Positions 1 to 10,864 of a stretch of DNA of 53,280 nt are shown piece after piece. Position numbers and translations under genes: made by a program. The DNA comes from an uncultured Oxalobacteraceae bacterium (GTDB lineage Bacteria > Pseudomonadota > Gammaproteobacteria > Burkholderiales > Burkholderiaceae_D). A model generated the notes under the pieces. That model was not told where the DNA came from and did not search any database. It saw only the letters and a program-made list of their open reading frames with translations. The stretch lies in assembly GCA_903893945.1 (NCBI GenBank), contig CAITOF010000075.1:1-53280 (forward strand). The letters run 5' to 3'. Numbering within the stretch: position 1 is the stretch's first letter; each line of letters begins with the position of its first letter.

Positions 1-32
1 CGAACAGGGTCAAAGCTAACCGTGTTAATCTG

Positions 33-100
33 GGCAGGTTTTGGAGTGGGTGACGTCATAAGCGTGAGTATAAACGAATTCGGAAAGCAAAAAACCTGCC
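33..100. repeat. 10-bp inverted repeat in the region upstream of the antiporter gene
   Basis: GGCAGGTTTT at 33-42 is matched by its exact reverse complement AAAACCTGCC at 91-100, separated by 48 bp. The first 216 bases carry no gene that I can support. The two arms may form the stem of a leader RNA, flank a protein-binding region, or mark the end of a transcript entering from outside the window. An 8-bp palindrome, TGACGTCA, lies at 51-58 inside the loop. No function can be assigned. Confidence 0.45.
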
Positions 101-216
101 AAAGCGAAGAAATGCCACTTACAATAAATGCAATTGTTAAGTAATTCTGGTAAAACCTGAAGAAACCCAGTCATTTAACCCGCGCCGCCGCAGGTCAACA
201 GGAAAAATTTCGCCAA

Positions 217-2202
217 ATGCAATCTGCACTGGAAGTCACCTTATCGTTTCTGTGCGCCTCGGTGATAGGCGTGGTGCTATTTCGGCGCCTGCATCTGCCG
301 CCGATGCTGGGCTACCTGTTTGTCGGGGTCGTCATAGGCCCCCACGGGTGGGCCTGGGCCGAAAACAGCGAGGCAACCCAGGGCCTTGCCTCGTTTGGCG
401 TGGTGTTTCTGATGTTTTCGATCGGCCTGGAATTTTCCCTGCCCAAACTGAAATCGATGCGCCGCCCGGTTTTTGGACTGGGCGTGGCGCAGGTTGTGTT
501 GACGATTTTATCGACGCTGGCCGGTGCCGCGATAGCGACGCTGTGTCTGCCCGCTTTCTGGCAGATAAGCTGGCAGGCCGCATTTGCGCTCGGTGGTGCC
601 TTTTCAATGTCGTCAACTGCCATCGTTTCCAAACTGCTGGTAGAGCGACTCGAAATCGAAAGTGCCCATGGCCGGCAGATTTTTGGGGTTTTACTGTTTC
701 AGGACCTGGCACTGGTGCCCATGCTGATAATCGTCCCGGCGATTGCAGCGCCGGATGGCCACCTGCTGCAGACGCTGGCCTATGCCATTTTCAAAGCAGT
801 CCTGGTGCTGGTACTGTTGCTGTTCCTGGGGAAAAAACTGGTGCGCAGCTGGTTCAAGCTGGTTGTGGTCCTGCGTTCACAGGAACTGTTCATGCTCAAT
901 TTGCTGCTGATCACCCTGGGGGCGGCCTGGCTGACAGAAAAAGCCGGGTTATCGCTGGCACTCGGTGCTTTTGTCGCAGGGATGCTGATTTCCGAAACCG
1001 AATACAAACATCAGGTGGAGGAGGACATACAGTCGTTCCGCGATGTGCTGCTGGGCCTGTTCTTCGTGACGATCGGCATGCTGCTCAACATCGGCCTGGT
1101 CATCGAACATGTGTGGCTGGTACTGTTACTCCTGCTGGTGCCGGTGGTCTTCAAATGCGGCCTGGTCGTGCTGCTGGCAAAACTGTTCGGCAACTCGACC
1201 GGCGTCGCGTTGCGTACCGGTCTGGCGTTGGCGCAGGCCGGTGAATTCGGCTTCGTGCTGCTCACCCAGATGACTCATCTGCAGCTCATGAACCCGTTGC
1301 TGACCCAGTTAATTCTGGCCGCCATGGTGATATCGATGCTGGCAGCCCCATTCCTGCTGGCGAATAGCGATGCCATCGTCATGAAACTGTCCAGCAGCGA
1401 CTGGATGCAGCAGTCGCTGACCATCACGCAAATCGCGGCACGCTCCATGGGTCAGGACAAACATGTCGTGATCGCCGGCTTTGGCCGTACCGGGCAGAGT
1501 CTGGCCAAGTTGCTGGATGAAGAACACATTCCGTATCATGCGCTTGATCTGGATCCGGACCGTGTGCAGGCGGCACAGGTTGCCGGCTCCGTGGTCAGCT
1601 ACGGTGACGCGGCACGGCGCGAAAGTTTGCTGGCGGCCGGCATTCTGCGCGCCTCGGTACTGGTGATTACGTATACCGGTACGGCGTCGGCACTGAAAAT
1701 CCTGCGTTATGTCAAGGAACTGAATCCTGCCCTGCCCGTCATTGTCCGCAGCAACGATGATACCGACCTGGAAAAACTGCGTCATGCGGGTGCCACCGAG
1801 GTGGTGCCGGAGGTTATTGAGGGAAGCCTGATGCTGGCTTCCCATGCTCTGGTGCTGCTGGGGGTGCCCGTGCGGCGCGTGGTGCTCCGGGTGCAGCGGT
1901 CGCGCGATGACAGGTACGAATCCCTGCGTGGCTATTTTCATGGTGCCAGCGATGTCGTTTCCGATGCGGATCATCTGCAGGTCCGGTTGCAGTCGATCCA
2001 GATTGCCGAGGGGGCCAGAGCCGAAGGGCTGCTGATTTCCGACCTGAACCTGGGCGACATTGATGTGGAGATCATCAGCATGCGTCGCGCCATGCAGCGC
2101 TTTGATCTGGCGTTGACAACGCAACTGGTGGCGGGCGATGTCCTGGTGCTGCGCGGCACCACCGAAACGCTGGCGCTGGCAGAGGAGCGGCTGTTAGGCT
2201 AG
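217..2202 (+). CDS. KefB/KefC-type monovalent cation:proton antiporter (CPA2) with RCK domain
   Basis: This is an inner-membrane K+/H+-type antiporter with a cytoplasmic regulatory domain, 661 residues long. Residues 1-385 form the Na+/H+-exchanger-type membrane domain with about a dozen hydrophobic segments. They include the conserved SIGLEF stretch near 68-73, FQDLALVP at 161-168 and the GEFGFV segment near 342-347. Residues 416-535 form an RCK/TrkA-N Rossmann domain opening with GFGRTG at 421-426, the nucleotide-binding glycine motif. A TrkA-C-like domain follows at about 575-660. The length and order match the KefB/YbaL group. Glutathione-gated Kef proteins usually sit beside a KefF/KefG ancillary oxidoreductase, and none is seen here, so gating and ion specificity are open. 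An AGGAAA Shine-Dalgarno sequence lies about 12 bases before the ATG. The gene converges on the kinase gene that ends at 2213. Confidence 0.9.
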   Translation: MQSALEVTLSFLCASVIGVVLFRRLHLPPMLGYLFVGVVIGPHGWAWAENSEATQGLASFGVVFLMFSIGLEFSLPKLKSMRRPVFGLGVAQVVLTILSTLAGAAIATLCLPAFWQISWQAAFALGGAFSMSSTAIVSKLLVERLEIESAHGRQIFGVLLFQDLALVPMLIIVPAIAAPDGHLLQTLAYAIFKAVLVLVLLLFLGKKLVRSWFKLVVVLRSQELFMLNLLLITLGAAWLTEKAGLSLALGAFVAGMLISETEYKHQVEEDIQSFRDVLLGLFFVTIGMLLNIGLVIEHVWLVLLLLLVPVVFKCGLVVLLAKLFGNSTGVALRTGLALAQAGEFGFVLLTQMTHLQLMNPLLTQLILAAMVISMLAAPFLLANSDAIVMKLSSSDWMQQSLTITQIAARSMGQDKHVVIAGFGRTGQSLAKLLDEEHIPYHALDLDPDRVQAAQVAGSVVSYGDAARRESLLAAGILRASVLVITYTGTASALKILRYVKELNPALPVIVRSNDDTDLEKLRHAGATEVVPEVIEGSLMLASHALVLLGVPVRRVVLRVQRSRDDRYESLRGYFHGASDVVSDADHLQVRLQSIQIAEGARAEGLLISDLNLGDIDVEIISMRRAMQRFDLALTTQLVAGDVLVLRGTTETLALAEERLLG

Positions 2203-2217
2203 CAACACAAGGCTAGC
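2197..2217. terminator. Hairpin between convergent genes, containing both stop codons
   Basis: GGCTAGC occurs at 2197-2203 and again at 2211-2217. Because GCTAGC is its own reverse complement, the two copies can pair into a 6-bp stem with an 8-base loop. The TAG stop of the antiporter gene (2200-2202) and the TAG stop of the opposing kinase gene (2213-2215) both lie inside the stem arms. There is no T-tract, so this is at best a weak two-way transcription end. Confidence 0.35.
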
Positions 2218-3439
2218 CGGGCAGTTTCTTGTCCGGCATGACCAGCGGCAGGGTAATATCAAAACGTGTGCCGATACCCAAAGCAGAGTCCACCCTGATC
2301 GACCCGCCCAGCGTTTTGGTGACGACATTATGGACGATAGCCATGCCGAGACCTGTGCCGCCGCGCCCGATTTTGGTGCTGAAGAACGGTTCGAAAAGCT
2401 GCAGGAGATTTTCCTCCGGAATGCCTTCGCCATCGTCGATAAAACTCAGACGAACCGACTCGCCGCTCAACAGCGCTTCGATTTTGAGCAGGCCACTGCT
2501 GCGGTTCTCAAAGGCGTGCAGATAAGCATTGTTGATCAGGTTAATCACGATCTGTCCCAGTGATCCGGGTTGCGAATCCATGATGATGTCCGGCGGGATC
2601 GACAGTTCAACGCGATGCGGTTTGCGGCGGATGCTGGGACCGATAGTATCGATAATCTCCCTGATGGTATCGGCCAGATTGAACGTGCGCCGCTGTTCAC
2701 TGGCCTGGTCGGCAGATACCTGACGCAGGTTCGACAGCAGTTCCGAGGCACGGAACAGGTTGCGTTGAATGATCGACGAGATTTCAGTCAGTTCATCGAT
2801 ATACCCGCTGACGTCGCTGCGCTTGACAAGTCCGGCGTCGAATTTCTTCCTGAATTTGACTGCATTCTGTTCGAACGAACTGGCCGCCATCAGGCTGGTT
2901 CCGATCGGTGTTCCGAGTTCGTGTGAGACGCTCGCGATTAATGTGCTGATGGTCGCTTTTGCTTCGCTGGCGGTCAGTTTTTCCTGTGACTCGTGCAGCC
3001 GGTGCTGTGCCAGCTCCAGCTCATGAGTTCGCGCCATGACTTTTTCTTCCAGGCTTTCCTTGAGATGATGCAGTTGCAGATGCGTTTGCACCCGCGCGCG
3101 GACCACCCCGGCGTTAAAAGGGCGGGTAATAAAATCGACCGCGCCTTCTTTAAGTCCGGCTGCCTCGTCATCGATATTGGTTTGTGCAGTGATGAAAATG
3201 ACGGGAATATCGGCCGTCAGCGGATTCTGCTTCAGTTGGCGACAGACCTCATGGCCGTTCATTTCCGGCATCATGACATCCAGCAAAACCAGATCGGGCA
3301 TGATCTGTTCACACAGGGCGAGTGCCTGCGGCCCATCTGTGGCCATGAACATTTCATGGTCAGCACCGAATATCTGATGCAGAATCTGGATGTTGATCGG
3401 CTGATCATCGACACACAATAGTTTGGGCATCTTACTCAT
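2213..3439 (-). CDS. Soluble receiver-histidine kinase (REC-coiled coil-HisKA-HATPase)
   Basis: This 408-residue cytoplasmic two-component protein has a receiver domain first and a kinase second. Receiver residues 6-120 carry the acidic pair D11/D12 and the phosphoacceptor D54 in the [11 protein letters not shown] segment. The usual switch lysine is replaced by arginine (FITRPF near 104-109). A coiled-coil linker spans about 125-165, then a HisKA domain with SHELGTP (phosphoacceptor H173), then a HATPase domain with the N box [10 protein letters not shown] and the G boxes DDGEGIP and GGTGLGMAI. The start was taken at 3439 because its ATG overlaps the TGA of the upstream 1337-aa kinase gene by four bases (ATGA). 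That overlap implies translational coupling and a shared pathway. The longer in-frame upstream reading lies inside that gene and looks non-coding. The natural reading is that the big phosphorelay kinase feeds this receiver, but this is inference. Confidence 0.88.
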   Translation of the reverse strand: MSKMPKLLCVDDQPINIQILHQIFGADHEMFMATDGPQALALCEQIMPDLVLLDVMMPEMNGHEVCRQLKQNPLTADIPVIFITAQTNIDDEAAGLKEGAVDFITRPFNAGVVRARVQTHLQLHHLKESLEEKVMARTHELELAQHRLHESQEKLTASEAKATISTLIASVSHELGTPIGTSLMAASSFEQNAVKFRKKFDAGLVKRSDVSGYIDELTEISSIIQRNLFRASELLSNLRQVSADQASEQRRTFNLADTIREIIDTIGPSIRRKPHRVELSIPPDIIMDSQPGSLGQIVINLINNAYLHAFENRSSGLLKIEALLSGESVRLSFIDDGEGIPEENLLQLFEPFFSTKIGRGGTGLGMAIVHNVVTKTLGGSIRVDSALGIGTRFDITLPLVMPDKKLPG

Positions 3440-6400
3440 GGTGAGCTCAACAATTCGGAAAGTCTGTTGCACATGGCTACGGCATCGGTAAATTTCAGTT
3501 GACTGACTGCGTTGTCGACCTCCAGCATCAGTGACAGCTCGCTGATAGACAACCAGCCCGAGTGGGCATGGCGCATCTGCTGGCATGCTGTAATGGAGCG
3601 CATATTACCGGATTGTAGCAAGTAAATCAGTGATTTTAATTCCTGCTGCAAGATTATTTTTTTCTGGCCTGCCTGCTCAGGACTGTCTTCCGTAATCCGG
3701 ATCGGCTGGGCCGGTCCGTTGTTTTCTGCCGGCGCCGGGATTTCTGCCAGTTCAGCGACAACACGTTGCATTAAAGCATCGATGGCGCCGAGCTGTCGAT
3801 TCAGTTGCGCCGTCTGATCCTCCGGGTCGCTGGCTGCCAGTGCCTTAACGGTTTTCTCGGTCTCTTCAGCCAGTTGCGCCAATGAGCTGGCGCCAAGGGT
3901 GGCGACCAGCCCCTTGAAGGTGTGCAGGCAGCGCGCAGCACTGTCAATGTCGTTGACAGCCAGACAGGCCCTCAGGTCGGCAAGCTGTCGGGGCCCATCG
4001 GTACGCATGGCGTCTACCAGTTTGCCGTAAAAATGCCGGTTTCCGCCTATACGCTGCACGGCCAGTTCCACATTGACCAGTTGCTGTGCGCTTCGACTGC
4101 CATTGCTGTCTGTGCCCGGGGGCGCTTCAGTGCGTGGATCCGGCTCAGGCAGGCCCGCCGCTGTACCTGCCGTATGGTTGAGGATGGTGTGGATCAGTTT
4201 ATCCAGATCTATCGGCTTGGCAATGTGGTCCACCATTCCGGCTGCCATACAGGCATGGCGATCCGACTCCATGGCATTGGCTGTCATGGCAATAATCGGC
4301 ACGGCCTGCATGGCGCTGTGCTGGCGAATGCGCCGGGTTGCTTCGAGTCCGTCAATATCGGGCATTTGCATGTCCATTAGAATGACATCGTGCGCAGGGT
4401 GCATGGCCAGGGCCTGTTCAACGCCGTTCAGCCCATTACTGGCTATGTCGACGATCGCGCCGTTCAGTTCAAGCAGTTCCTTGGCTATCTGCTGGTTGAG
4501 CCGGTTGTCTTCCACGACCAGTATGCGTCTGCCTTGCAATAATCGTGAACCGACTTCGGCTTTCTGGCGCAGCACGTTACCCTGCCGGCGTTCGGTCAAT
4601 TCATTGACGGCGTCAAACAGCATCGACGCGGTGATCGGTTTGAAGAGATAGCCATCAATGGACAGATCATGCTTGTCGTGTGCCTTCGCGTTGAAAAACT
4701 CCAGCCCGTGTGCGGTGATCATGATGACGATCGGTTCTGTGCCAGCTTTCATGGACCGGATCTGGCGTACGGTTTCCCACCCATCCATACCGGGCATGCG
4801 CCAGTCCATCAAAATGATGTGGTAATGTCCGGCTCCGGTCTGGCTTAACCTTGCAATGGCTTCTGCGCCGCGGGTCACGGCGTCGCTCTGCCAGCCGAGC
4901 GACTGGACCATGACCGTCAAAATGTCGCGCGATGTGTCGTTGTCGTCGACGATCAGAAAGCGGAAGCCGGCATGCACATAGGGCGACCTGACCTCAGGCC
5001 GGCGCACACTCTCGGCAATCGGGAATTGTGACCTGAAATGGAACCGGCTGCCAATTCCGGGGGTACTCTCAACCTGAAGATCGCCGCCCATCATGGCAAC
5101 CAGCCGCCGGCTGATGGCCAGGCCCAGGCCGGTTCCGCCAAACTGGCGTGCGGTTGATGATTCTGCCTGGCTGAATGACTCGAAGATCGCCTGCTGATTT
5201 TCGGGCGCGATGCCTATGCCGGTATCCGTGACCGAGAATTCGAGGTCGACACAGTTGTTCATCCGGCCGATCTGTTTGATGGCGAGAACGACCTCTCCTT
5301 TTTCGGTGAATTTGATGGCATTGCCGGTCAGATTGAGCAGCACCTGGCGCAGGCGTAACGGATCGCCGGTCAGGCAGGCAGGTATCTGCGGATCATGTGA
5401 AAACAGTACTTCGACGTCCTTGTTATTCAGGTTTGACGAAAGTACTGCGGACAGACTGCTCAGCAGGTCACCGAGTTCAAATGTCACCGACTCAAGTTCA
5501 AACCTGCCGGCTTCAATTTTGGAAAAATCCAGAACATCGTTAATGATGTCAAGCAGTGCCCGGGTGGCGTTTTCCGCCTTTTTGGCGTAGTCCGATTGCT
5601 GTTTGGTCAGTTCGGTATGGGACAGCAGTTTGATCATGCCGAGCATGCCGTTCATCGGCGTGCGGATTTCGTGGCTCATGGTGGCCAGGAAAACGCTTTT
5701 CGCGTCGTTGGCGGCGTCAGCCTCTTTCTTGGCGGCTTCAAGCTGCAACTGGGTGCGCCGATTTTCTGTCTGGTCAACAAAGGTCGCCAAAAAGCCGAAG
5801 GAGGTGGTGACACCCGAAATTTCCACGTCGAGCCGCTCACCATTTTTTGCTGTCACCGTATACGTGTCGGGCGTCATGATCTGACTGCCATCCGTGCTGG
5901 TACTGACGGCGAGGTCCCAGGTCTGCATGGCGTTGGCGCGAAAATCGGGGTCCGGAAATGCGAGTCGCCACCATGAATTCAGATCAGGCAGATCGATGTC
6001 GGTATAGCCGAACAGCTCAACGAAGCGCTGATTGCGGAAGAAAATGCGCCCCGAGTCGTCGACCAGGCCGACCCCGATCGGCATGTCATTGAGCATGACG
6101 CGCATCTGGTGTTCGTTTTCGCGCAACTGCACGATGGCTTCTTCATTGGCGGAAATATCCATGTGCGAACCCGCCATCCATTCCGGTGCGCCGTCTGGCG
6201 TGCGGTTCAGCAGGCTGCCACGGGACAGGATCCAGACCCAATGCCCATCCTTGTGCTGCATGCGCATTTTGCATTCGTAGACCGGTATCTTGTTTTTAAA
6301 ATGGAATTCTTTAAGAATTTCAGCCTGTTCATAGTCATCCGGGTGGGTCAATCTGATCCAGGTTGTGTTATTGACGGGTTCAAGTTCGGCCAGCGTGTAG

Positions 6401-7449
6401 CCGAGCATGTTGGCCCATCGCTCGTTGATCAGCATGGTGCCGGTTTGTTCGTTCCGTTCCCAGGTGCCGACCTGGGTTGCGTTGATGATGTTGCCAAGCC
6501 GTTTTGTGGTGTTTTCCAGGCGCTGTTCAGCCACTTTTCGGGCTGAATCCAGTTCGGCCAGATTGACCTGCATTTGCGACAGTGAACCAAGAATGCTGTC
6601 TTCCATGCCAGCCGGCACCGGAATCCGGTCGGAAAAATTTCCTGATCCAAGGCTGACAATACGACGATGCAACTCATTGACCGAGCCACCCAGGGTTTTC
6701 GTCAGCGACTGGTAAATGGACAGGAACAGTCCCAGTATGCAGATACCCAGAACGCTCAGACCGGTACGGATGTTCGCGGTTTCACGCTGCAGAAATTCGA
6801 TGTCGCCGGAGGTGCGTGTCTCGACCATGTTGGTAAAATCGTGGATGGGCAGCATGATGTCGGCTTTGGCCTGATGAAAGCCCTCATCGGTCAGCATCAG
6901 CAGTGCTTTCTGTCGCTCGGCCTCGGTCGGATACGGATTTTCTTCGATCAGACGCATGGCAGCAAACTCGGTCGCTGTCAGCTCGTCCGATTTTGCTTTG
7001 GCCTGCGCCAGCTTGGCAAACTCCTCCCTGGTGATGCCGGCCATTTTCATGCGGTCCAGCAGTGGAATCGCTTCGCTGCCTGACCCGCGTGGCCGGACAT
7101 CGTCCGCTGTTACCAGATCCCAATACACGTTTTCATAATCGAGCGGGCGTGCTATCAGGCCATTGCGTATATCGATTATTTCCTGGAAATGCTGTTTATA
7201 GATCGGGTTGCCGGTGGCGACATAGGTGCGAACCATGCGGGTCAGATCGTCAGACGACTGACGCAGTTCCCGGGCCAGCGAGACCGACACGAAGTGACTG
7301 TTGTTGGCTTCATCCAGCGCTCGTTCGGCCTGCACATACCAGGCAAAAAGCAGGATGAGCACGATGAACGCAACCGCCGCCAGCCAGATCTTGTTTCTGA
7401 GGCGATGGATATGGGAATTTTTCGGCATAGAGTCTGGTGGTGCCATCAA
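3436..7449 (-). CDS. Membrane-bound hybrid histidine kinase: HAMP, two PAS, HisKA/HATPase, two receivers, HPt
   Basis: This 1337-residue inner-membrane phosphorelay sensor is of BarA/EvgS-like complexity. In order: TM1 about 21-40; a periplasmic sensing region 41-228 made mostly of helices; TM2 229-248; HAMP about 249-305; PAS domains about 318-435 and 445-562; a coiled coil leading into HisKA with [13 protein letters not shown] (phosphoacceptor H593); a HATPase with N box NLTGNAIKF near 706, DTGIGI near 742 and GGTGLGL near 771; receiver 1 (D882 in ILMDWRMPG); receiver 2 (D1026 in ILMDMQMP); an HPt domain with CLHTFKG (H1176); and a further helical C-terminal tail from 1262 to 1337. All phosphotransfer residues are intact. 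The start is uncertain: the ATG at 7449 and another at 7428 (residue 8) both lack a convincing Shine-Dalgarno sequence. The gene overlaps its soluble partner by four bases. Confidence 0.92.
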   Translation of the reverse strand: MMAPPDSMPKNSHIHRLRNKIWLAAVAFIVLILLFAWYVQAERALDEANNSHFVSVSLARELRQSSDDLTRMVRTYVATGNPIYKQHFQEIIDIRNGLIARPLDYENVYWDLVTADDVRPRGSGSEAIPLLDRMKMAGITREEFAKLAQAKAKSDELTATEFAAMRLIEENPYPTEAERQKALLMLTDEGFHQAKADIMLPIHDFTNMVETRTSGDIEFLQRETANIRTGLSVLGICILGLFLSIYQSLTKTLGGSVNELHRRIVSLGSGNFSDRIPVPAGMEDSILGSLSQMQVNLAELDSARKVAEQRLENTTKRLGNIINATQVGTWERNEQTGTMLINERWANMLGYTLAELEPVNNTTWIRLTHPDDYEQAEILKEFHFKNKIPVYECKMRMQHKDGHWVWILSRGSLLNRTPDGAPEWMAGSHMDISANEEAIVQLRENEHQMRVMLNDMPIGVGLVDDSGRIFFRNQRFVELFGYTDIDLPDLNSWWRLAFPDPDFRANAMQTWDLAVSTSTDGSQIMTPDTYTVTAKNGERLDVEISGVTTSFGFLATFVDQTENRRTQLQLEAAKKEADAANDAKSVFLATMSHEIRTPMNGMLGMIKLLSHTELTKQQSDYAKKAENATRALLDIINDVLDFSKIEAGRFELESVTFELGDLLSSLSAVLSSNLNNKDVEVLFSHDPQIPACLTGDPLRLRQVLLNLTGNAIKFTEKGEVVLAIKQIGRMNNCVDLEFSVTDTGIGIAPENQQAIFESFSQAESSTARQFGGTGLGLAISRRLVAMMGGDLQVESTPGIGSRFHFRSQFPIAESVRRPEVRSPYVHAGFRFLIVDDNDTSRDILTVMVQSLGWQSDAVTRGAEAIARLSQTGAGHYHIILMDWRMPGMDGWETVRQIRSMKAGTEPIVIMITAHGLEFFNAKAHDKHDLSIDGYLFKPITASMLFDAVNELTERRQGNVLRQKAEVGSRLLQGRRILVVEDNRLNQQIAKELLELNGAIVDIASNGLNGVEQALAMHPAHDVILMDMQMPDIDGLEATRRIRQHSAMQAVPIIAMTANAMESDRHACMAAGMVDHIAKPIDLDKLIHTILNHTAGTAAGLPEPDPRTEAPPGTDSNGSRSAQQLVNVELAVQRIGGNRHFYGKLVDAMRTDGPRQLADLRACLAVNDIDSAARCLHTFKGLVATLGASSLAQLAEETEKTVKALAASDPEDQTAQLNRQLGAIDALMQRVVAELAEIPAPAENNGPAQPIRITEDSPEQAGQKKIILQQELKSLIYLLQSGNMRSITACQQMRHAHSGWLSISELSLMLEVDNAVSQLKFTDAVAMCNRLSELLSSP

Positions 7450-7597
7450 CGCAATCTGATGTTGTGTTTAATGCTATATTTCCGGTTGCACTGCCCTGGT
7501 CAATCAGCAACGCCTGGAAAGACCGGCGCAGCCATTCATTCACACTAGGTGATATCGCGTCAAAACTCAATGTACGGCAGAGGTAAAAAAGAGCGGC

Positions 7598-7708
7598 ACC
7601 GGACAAATCGCCGGTTCTATGGACTGGCAGTAAAGCCAGGGCAGGATGAAGTCACGCGCGACGTTTCAGGAAGGAACGTCGCGGCGCCTTGATTTGTTGT
7701 TTCAACAA
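7598..7708. other. Cluster of four inverted repeats in the uvrA-kinase spacer
   Basis: The 310 bp between the kinase start and the uvrA stop hold no supported gene but four hairpins. They are ACCGG/CCGGT at 7598-7615 (8-base loop), CTGGC/GCCAG at 7624-7639, a perfect 9-bp stem CGCGACGTT/AACGTCGCG at 7657-7683 with loop TCAGGAAGG, and TTGTTG/CAACAA at 7694-7708. Read on the minus strand (downstream of uvrA), a T6 run appears about eight bases past the last stem. The cluster may therefore be a structured 3' end of the uvrA transcript. Read on the plus strand, the large loop exposes a purine-rich, Shine-Dalgarno-like AGGAAGG. I cannot tell whether it is a terminator region or a small RNA. Confidence 0.45.
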
Positions 7709-7759
7709 TAATTTGTTGCGATGGAAATGCGTATGATCGGGGATGATCGCCGCATTTTC

Positions 7760-10711
7760 TTAAAGTAACGGCAACAGATATTTGCCAGTCACGCTGTCAG
7801 CATTGGCACAGACCTGTTCCGGCGTGCCGGTTGCGATAATCTGCCCACCTCCCGCACCGCCTTCGGGTCCCAGATCAATAATCCAGTCAGCCGTTTTTAT
7901 GACATCAAGGTTGTGCTCAATGATCACGACCGTATTGCCCTGATCACGCAACCGGTGTATGACTTTGAGCAGTAAATCAATATCGTGGAAATGCAGCCCG
8001 GTGGTCGGTTCATCCAGAATATACAATGTGCGCCCGGTGTCACGTTTGGATAACTCGAGCGACAACTTGACGCGCTGTGCTTCCCCGCCGGACAGGGTGG
8101 TTGCGCTCTGGCCCAGGCGGATATAGCCCAGCCCCACGTCCAGCAAGGTCTGCAATTTACGCGCAATCAGGGGCACGGCACTGAAAAACTGAAATGCCTC
8201 TTCGACGGTCATGCCCAGCACTTCCTGAATATTCTTTCCCTTGTACTGTATTTCCAGGGTTTCGCGGTTGTAGCGTTTGCCGTGGCAGACATCGCAGGGG
8301 ACATACACATCGGGTAAAAAATGCATTTCGACCTTGATCACGCCGTCGCCCTGACAGGCTTCACAGCGTCCACCTTTAACGTTAAACGAGAACCGTCCGG
8401 CGCTGTAGCCACGTTCTTTGGCAGATGGCACCGTGGCATACAGATCCCGAATGGGCGTAAACAGGCCGGTGTAGGTTGCCGGATTCGAGCGCGGTGTGCG
8501 GCCGATCGGGCCCTGATCGACCGAAATCACTTTATCAAAATGGTTAAAACCGGCAATGCTGGCATGGGGTGCCGGTTCAGCGTGCGAGCCATAGAGGTGA
8601 TGTGCCGCGGCCAGGTAAAGGGTATCGTTGATCAGGGTCGATTTACCCGATCCGGACACGCCGGTGACACAGGTTAGCAGGCCCACGGGCAGGTTCAGCG
8701 TGACATTCTTGAGATTGTTGCCGGTCGCGCCGCGTATCGTAAACACCTTGTCCCTGTTAAACGCGGTCCGTTTTTTGGGCAGCGCAATTTTTTTTGCGCC
8801 GTTCAAATACTGCGCAGTGAGTGATCGCGGATTGCCCAGTATATCGTCCAGTGTCCCTGATGCGATGACCTCGCCACCGTGGACACCTGCACCCAGCCCC
8901 ATGTCGATGATGTAATCGGCGCAGCGAATCGCATCTTCATCGTGTTCCACCACCAGCACACTGTTGCCGATGTCGCGCAGATGCTGAAGTGTTCCGATCA
9001 ATCGGTCATTGTCGCGCTGATGGAGTCCGATTGACGGTTCGTCCAGTACATACATGACACCGGTCAGTCCGGAACCGATCTGCGAGGCCAGTCGAATGCG
9101 CTGCGCTTCACCGCCCGACAAGGTGTCGGAGCTTCGGTCCAGTGACAAATAGTCGAGGCCGACGTTGTTCAGAAATTTGAGGCGTGACGCAATTTCTTTG
9201 ATGATACGGTCGGCGATTTCCTTTTTGGCGCCGGTCAGTTTCAGGGTTTCGAAAAAATGCAGGGTCGCGCGCAGTGGCATGGCACTGATTTCATAAATGG
9301 CACTTTCCTGTTTGCCCGATCCGACTTTCACAAAACGTGCTTCGACACGCAGGCGCGCGCCATGGCATGAAGGACATTCCTTTTCATTGATGAATTTGGC
9401 CAGTTCCTCTTTCACCGCCATGGAATCGGTTTCACGATACCTGCGGTGCAGGTTGGTGACCACGCCTTCAAAGCTGTGTTCCTTGACGACCGTTTTGCCA
9501 CGTTCATTGATGTAAGTGAATGGTATCGACTGTTTTCCGGATCCGTACAGAATGACGTGCTGTGCCGCTTCAGGCAGCTGTTCAAAGGGCGTATCGATGT
9601 CGAATTCATAGAATGTCGCCAGGTTGGACAACATCTGGAAATAAAACTGGTTACGCCGGTCCCAACCTTTTACGGCGCCGGACGCCAGCGACAGATTCGG
9701 GAAAGCGACAATCCGTTTTGGATCAAAAAATTCAATATGGCCCAGGCCGTCACATTCGGGGCAGGCGCCCATCGGATTGTTAAATGAGAACAGTCGCGGT
9801 TCCAGTTCCTGCAGCGAATAGCCGCAGGTCGGGCACGCAAATTTGTTCGAGTACAGATGTTCCTTGCCGGTGTCCATTTCAACGGCCAGCGCCCGTCCTT
9901 CGGCCAGCCGCAGCGCAGTTTCGAATGATTCGGCCAGACGCTGTTTAATGTCGGGTTTTACCCTGATTCTGTCGACGACCACGGCGATGGTATGCTTTTC
10001 GGTTTTTTTCAGTTTGGGCAAGTCATCAATTTCAACGATTTTGGGCGCTGCCGTGCCGCTCTGCAGGCGAAAACGGACAAAGCCCTGCGCCTGCATCTGT
10101 TCGAAAAAATCAACGTGTTCACCTTTTCGGTTGGCAACGACCGGAGCCAGAATCATCAGCCGGGTGTCCTCGGGTAGAGCAAGTACCGCATCCACCATTT
10201 GTGATACGGACTGGGCAGCCAAGGGGTTTTCAGGGTGGTCCGGGCAATAGGGTGTGCCGACCCGCGCATACAGCAGGCGCAGGTAATCGTGAATTTCGGT
10301 GACCGTACCCACGGTGGAGCGGGGATTGTGCGAGGTCGCTTTCTGCTCGATGGAAATCGCCGGCGACAGGCCTTCGATCAGATCCACATCGGGCTTTTCC
10401 ATCAACTGCAGAAATTGCCGTGCATAAGCCGAGAGCGATTCCACATAGCGTCGCTGACCTTCGGCGTACAGCGTATCAAACGCAAGTGACGATTTTCCGG
10501 AACCCGACAATCCGGTAATCACCACCAGTTGATTTCGCGGTAAATCGAGACTGATATTTTTCAGATTATGGGTACGGGCGCCGCGCACCCGGATCAGGTC
10601 ACGCCGGTCGTGGAGCGCCGCAAGTTCGTGCGACTCCTGACGAGGGTTCAGGGCCCGGGCGGCCGGTTTTGCCGTTTTTTTGACAGGAGTGGATTTTGCG
10701 GGTTTGCTCAT
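7760..10711 (-). CDS. uvrA: UvrABC excinuclease subunit A
   Basis: UvrA is the dimeric ABC-type ATPase that recognises bulky DNA lesions and loads UvrB in nucleotide excision repair. The protein has two ATPase cassettes. The first Walker A (GLSGSGKSS) is near residue 70 and the second (GVSGSGKST) near 680, each with an LSGGEAQR signature. Zinc-binding cysteine pairs are visible in CPTCGYS...CPECDGLG and CEACQGDG...CDVCHGKRY. The ATG at 10711 gives 983 residues. A GTG seven codons upstream (10732) is also open, but only the ATG has a purine run with a GAG at a usable distance. Compared with the usual UvrA start just before [11 protein letters not shown], this protein carries roughly 40 extra N-terminal residues rich in Lys, Pro and Ala. 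The gene is divergent from ssb, as in many proteobacteria. Confidence 0.97.
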   Translation of the reverse strand: MSKPAKSTPVKKTAKPAARALNPRQESHELAALHDRRDLIRVRGARTHNLKNISLDLPRNQLVVITGLSGSGKSSLAFDTLYAEGQRRYVESLSAYARQFLQLMEKPDVDLIEGLSPAISIEQKATSHNPRSTVGTVTEIHDYLRLLYARVGTPYCPDHPENPLAAQSVSQMVDAVLALPEDTRLMILAPVVANRKGEHVDFFEQMQAQGFVRFRLQSGTAAPKIVEIDDLPKLKKTEKHTIAVVVDRIRVKPDIKQRLAESFETALRLAEGRALAVEMDTGKEHLYSNKFACPTCGYSLQELEPRLFSFNNPMGACPECDGLGHIEFFDPKRIVAFPNLSLASGAVKGWDRRNQFYFQMLSNLATFYEFDIDTPFEQLPEAAQHVILYGSGKQSIPFTYINERGKTVVKEHSFEGVVTNLHRRYRETDSMAVKEELAKFINEKECPSCHGARLRVEARFVKVGSGKQESAIYEISAMPLRATLHFFETLKLTGAKKEIADRIIKEIASRLKFLNNVGLDYLSLDRSSDTLSGGEAQRIRLASQIGSGLTGVMYVLDEPSIGLHQRDNDRLIGTLQHLRDIGNSVLVVEHDEDAIRCADYIIDMGLGAGVHGGEVIASGTLDDILGNPRSLTAQYLNGAKKIALPKKRTAFNRDKVFTIRGATGNNLKNVTLNLPVGLLTCVTGVSGSGKSTLINDTLYLAAAHHLYGSHAEPAPHASIAGFNHFDKVISVDQGPIGRTPRSNPATYTGLFTPIRDLYATVPSAKERGYSAGRFSFNVKGGRCEACQGDGVIKVEMHFLPDVYVPCDVCHGKRYNRETLEIQYKGKNIQEVLGMTVEEAFQFFSAVPLIARKLQTLLDVGLGYIRLGQSATTLSGGEAQRVKLSLELSKRDTGRTLYILDEPTTGLHFHDIDLLLKVIHRLRDQGNTVVIIEHNLDVIKTADWIIDLGPEGGAGGGQIIATGTPEQVCANADSVTGKYLLPLL

Positions 10712-10843
10712 TTTTTTTTGCTCGAAGTTCACTTACTGAAACAGGTGGGGCAGACAGAATCAGCCAACCTGTAACTATAGCCGCTTTCGGGAAATCATAC
10801 CCAAACTTTGTAAAACCGGATTCCGGGTGCCTGGTTCCCGGAA

Positions 10844-10864
10844 CTGCCCGGCGGTTTCGGGCAG
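10844..10864. repeat. Inverted repeat in the uvrA-ssb intergenic region
   Basis: CTGCCCG at 10844-10850 is mirrored by CGGGCAG at 10858-10864 across a 7-base spacer. It sits in the 400-bp divergent uvrA-ssb spacer. There is no T-tract, so it is not a canonical terminator, and its CTG/CAG ends are 15 bases apart, which does not fit the CTG-N10-CAG LexA operator. It could be an operator or an RNA hairpin. The rest of the spacer shows no gene that I can support. Confidence 0.35.

Noticed and set aside
1309..2124. Long open frame (271 codons) opposite the cation antiporter gene
   Set aside because: It is antisense to the conserved RCK domain, with odd composition rich in His, Gln and Arg and no recognisable domain. 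It is a shadow of codon bias on the other strand.
3440..3586. Longer N terminus for the soluble receiver-kinase
   Set aside because: It lies inside the end of the 1337-aa kinase gene in another frame. The ATGA overlap gives a natural start at the receiver domain.
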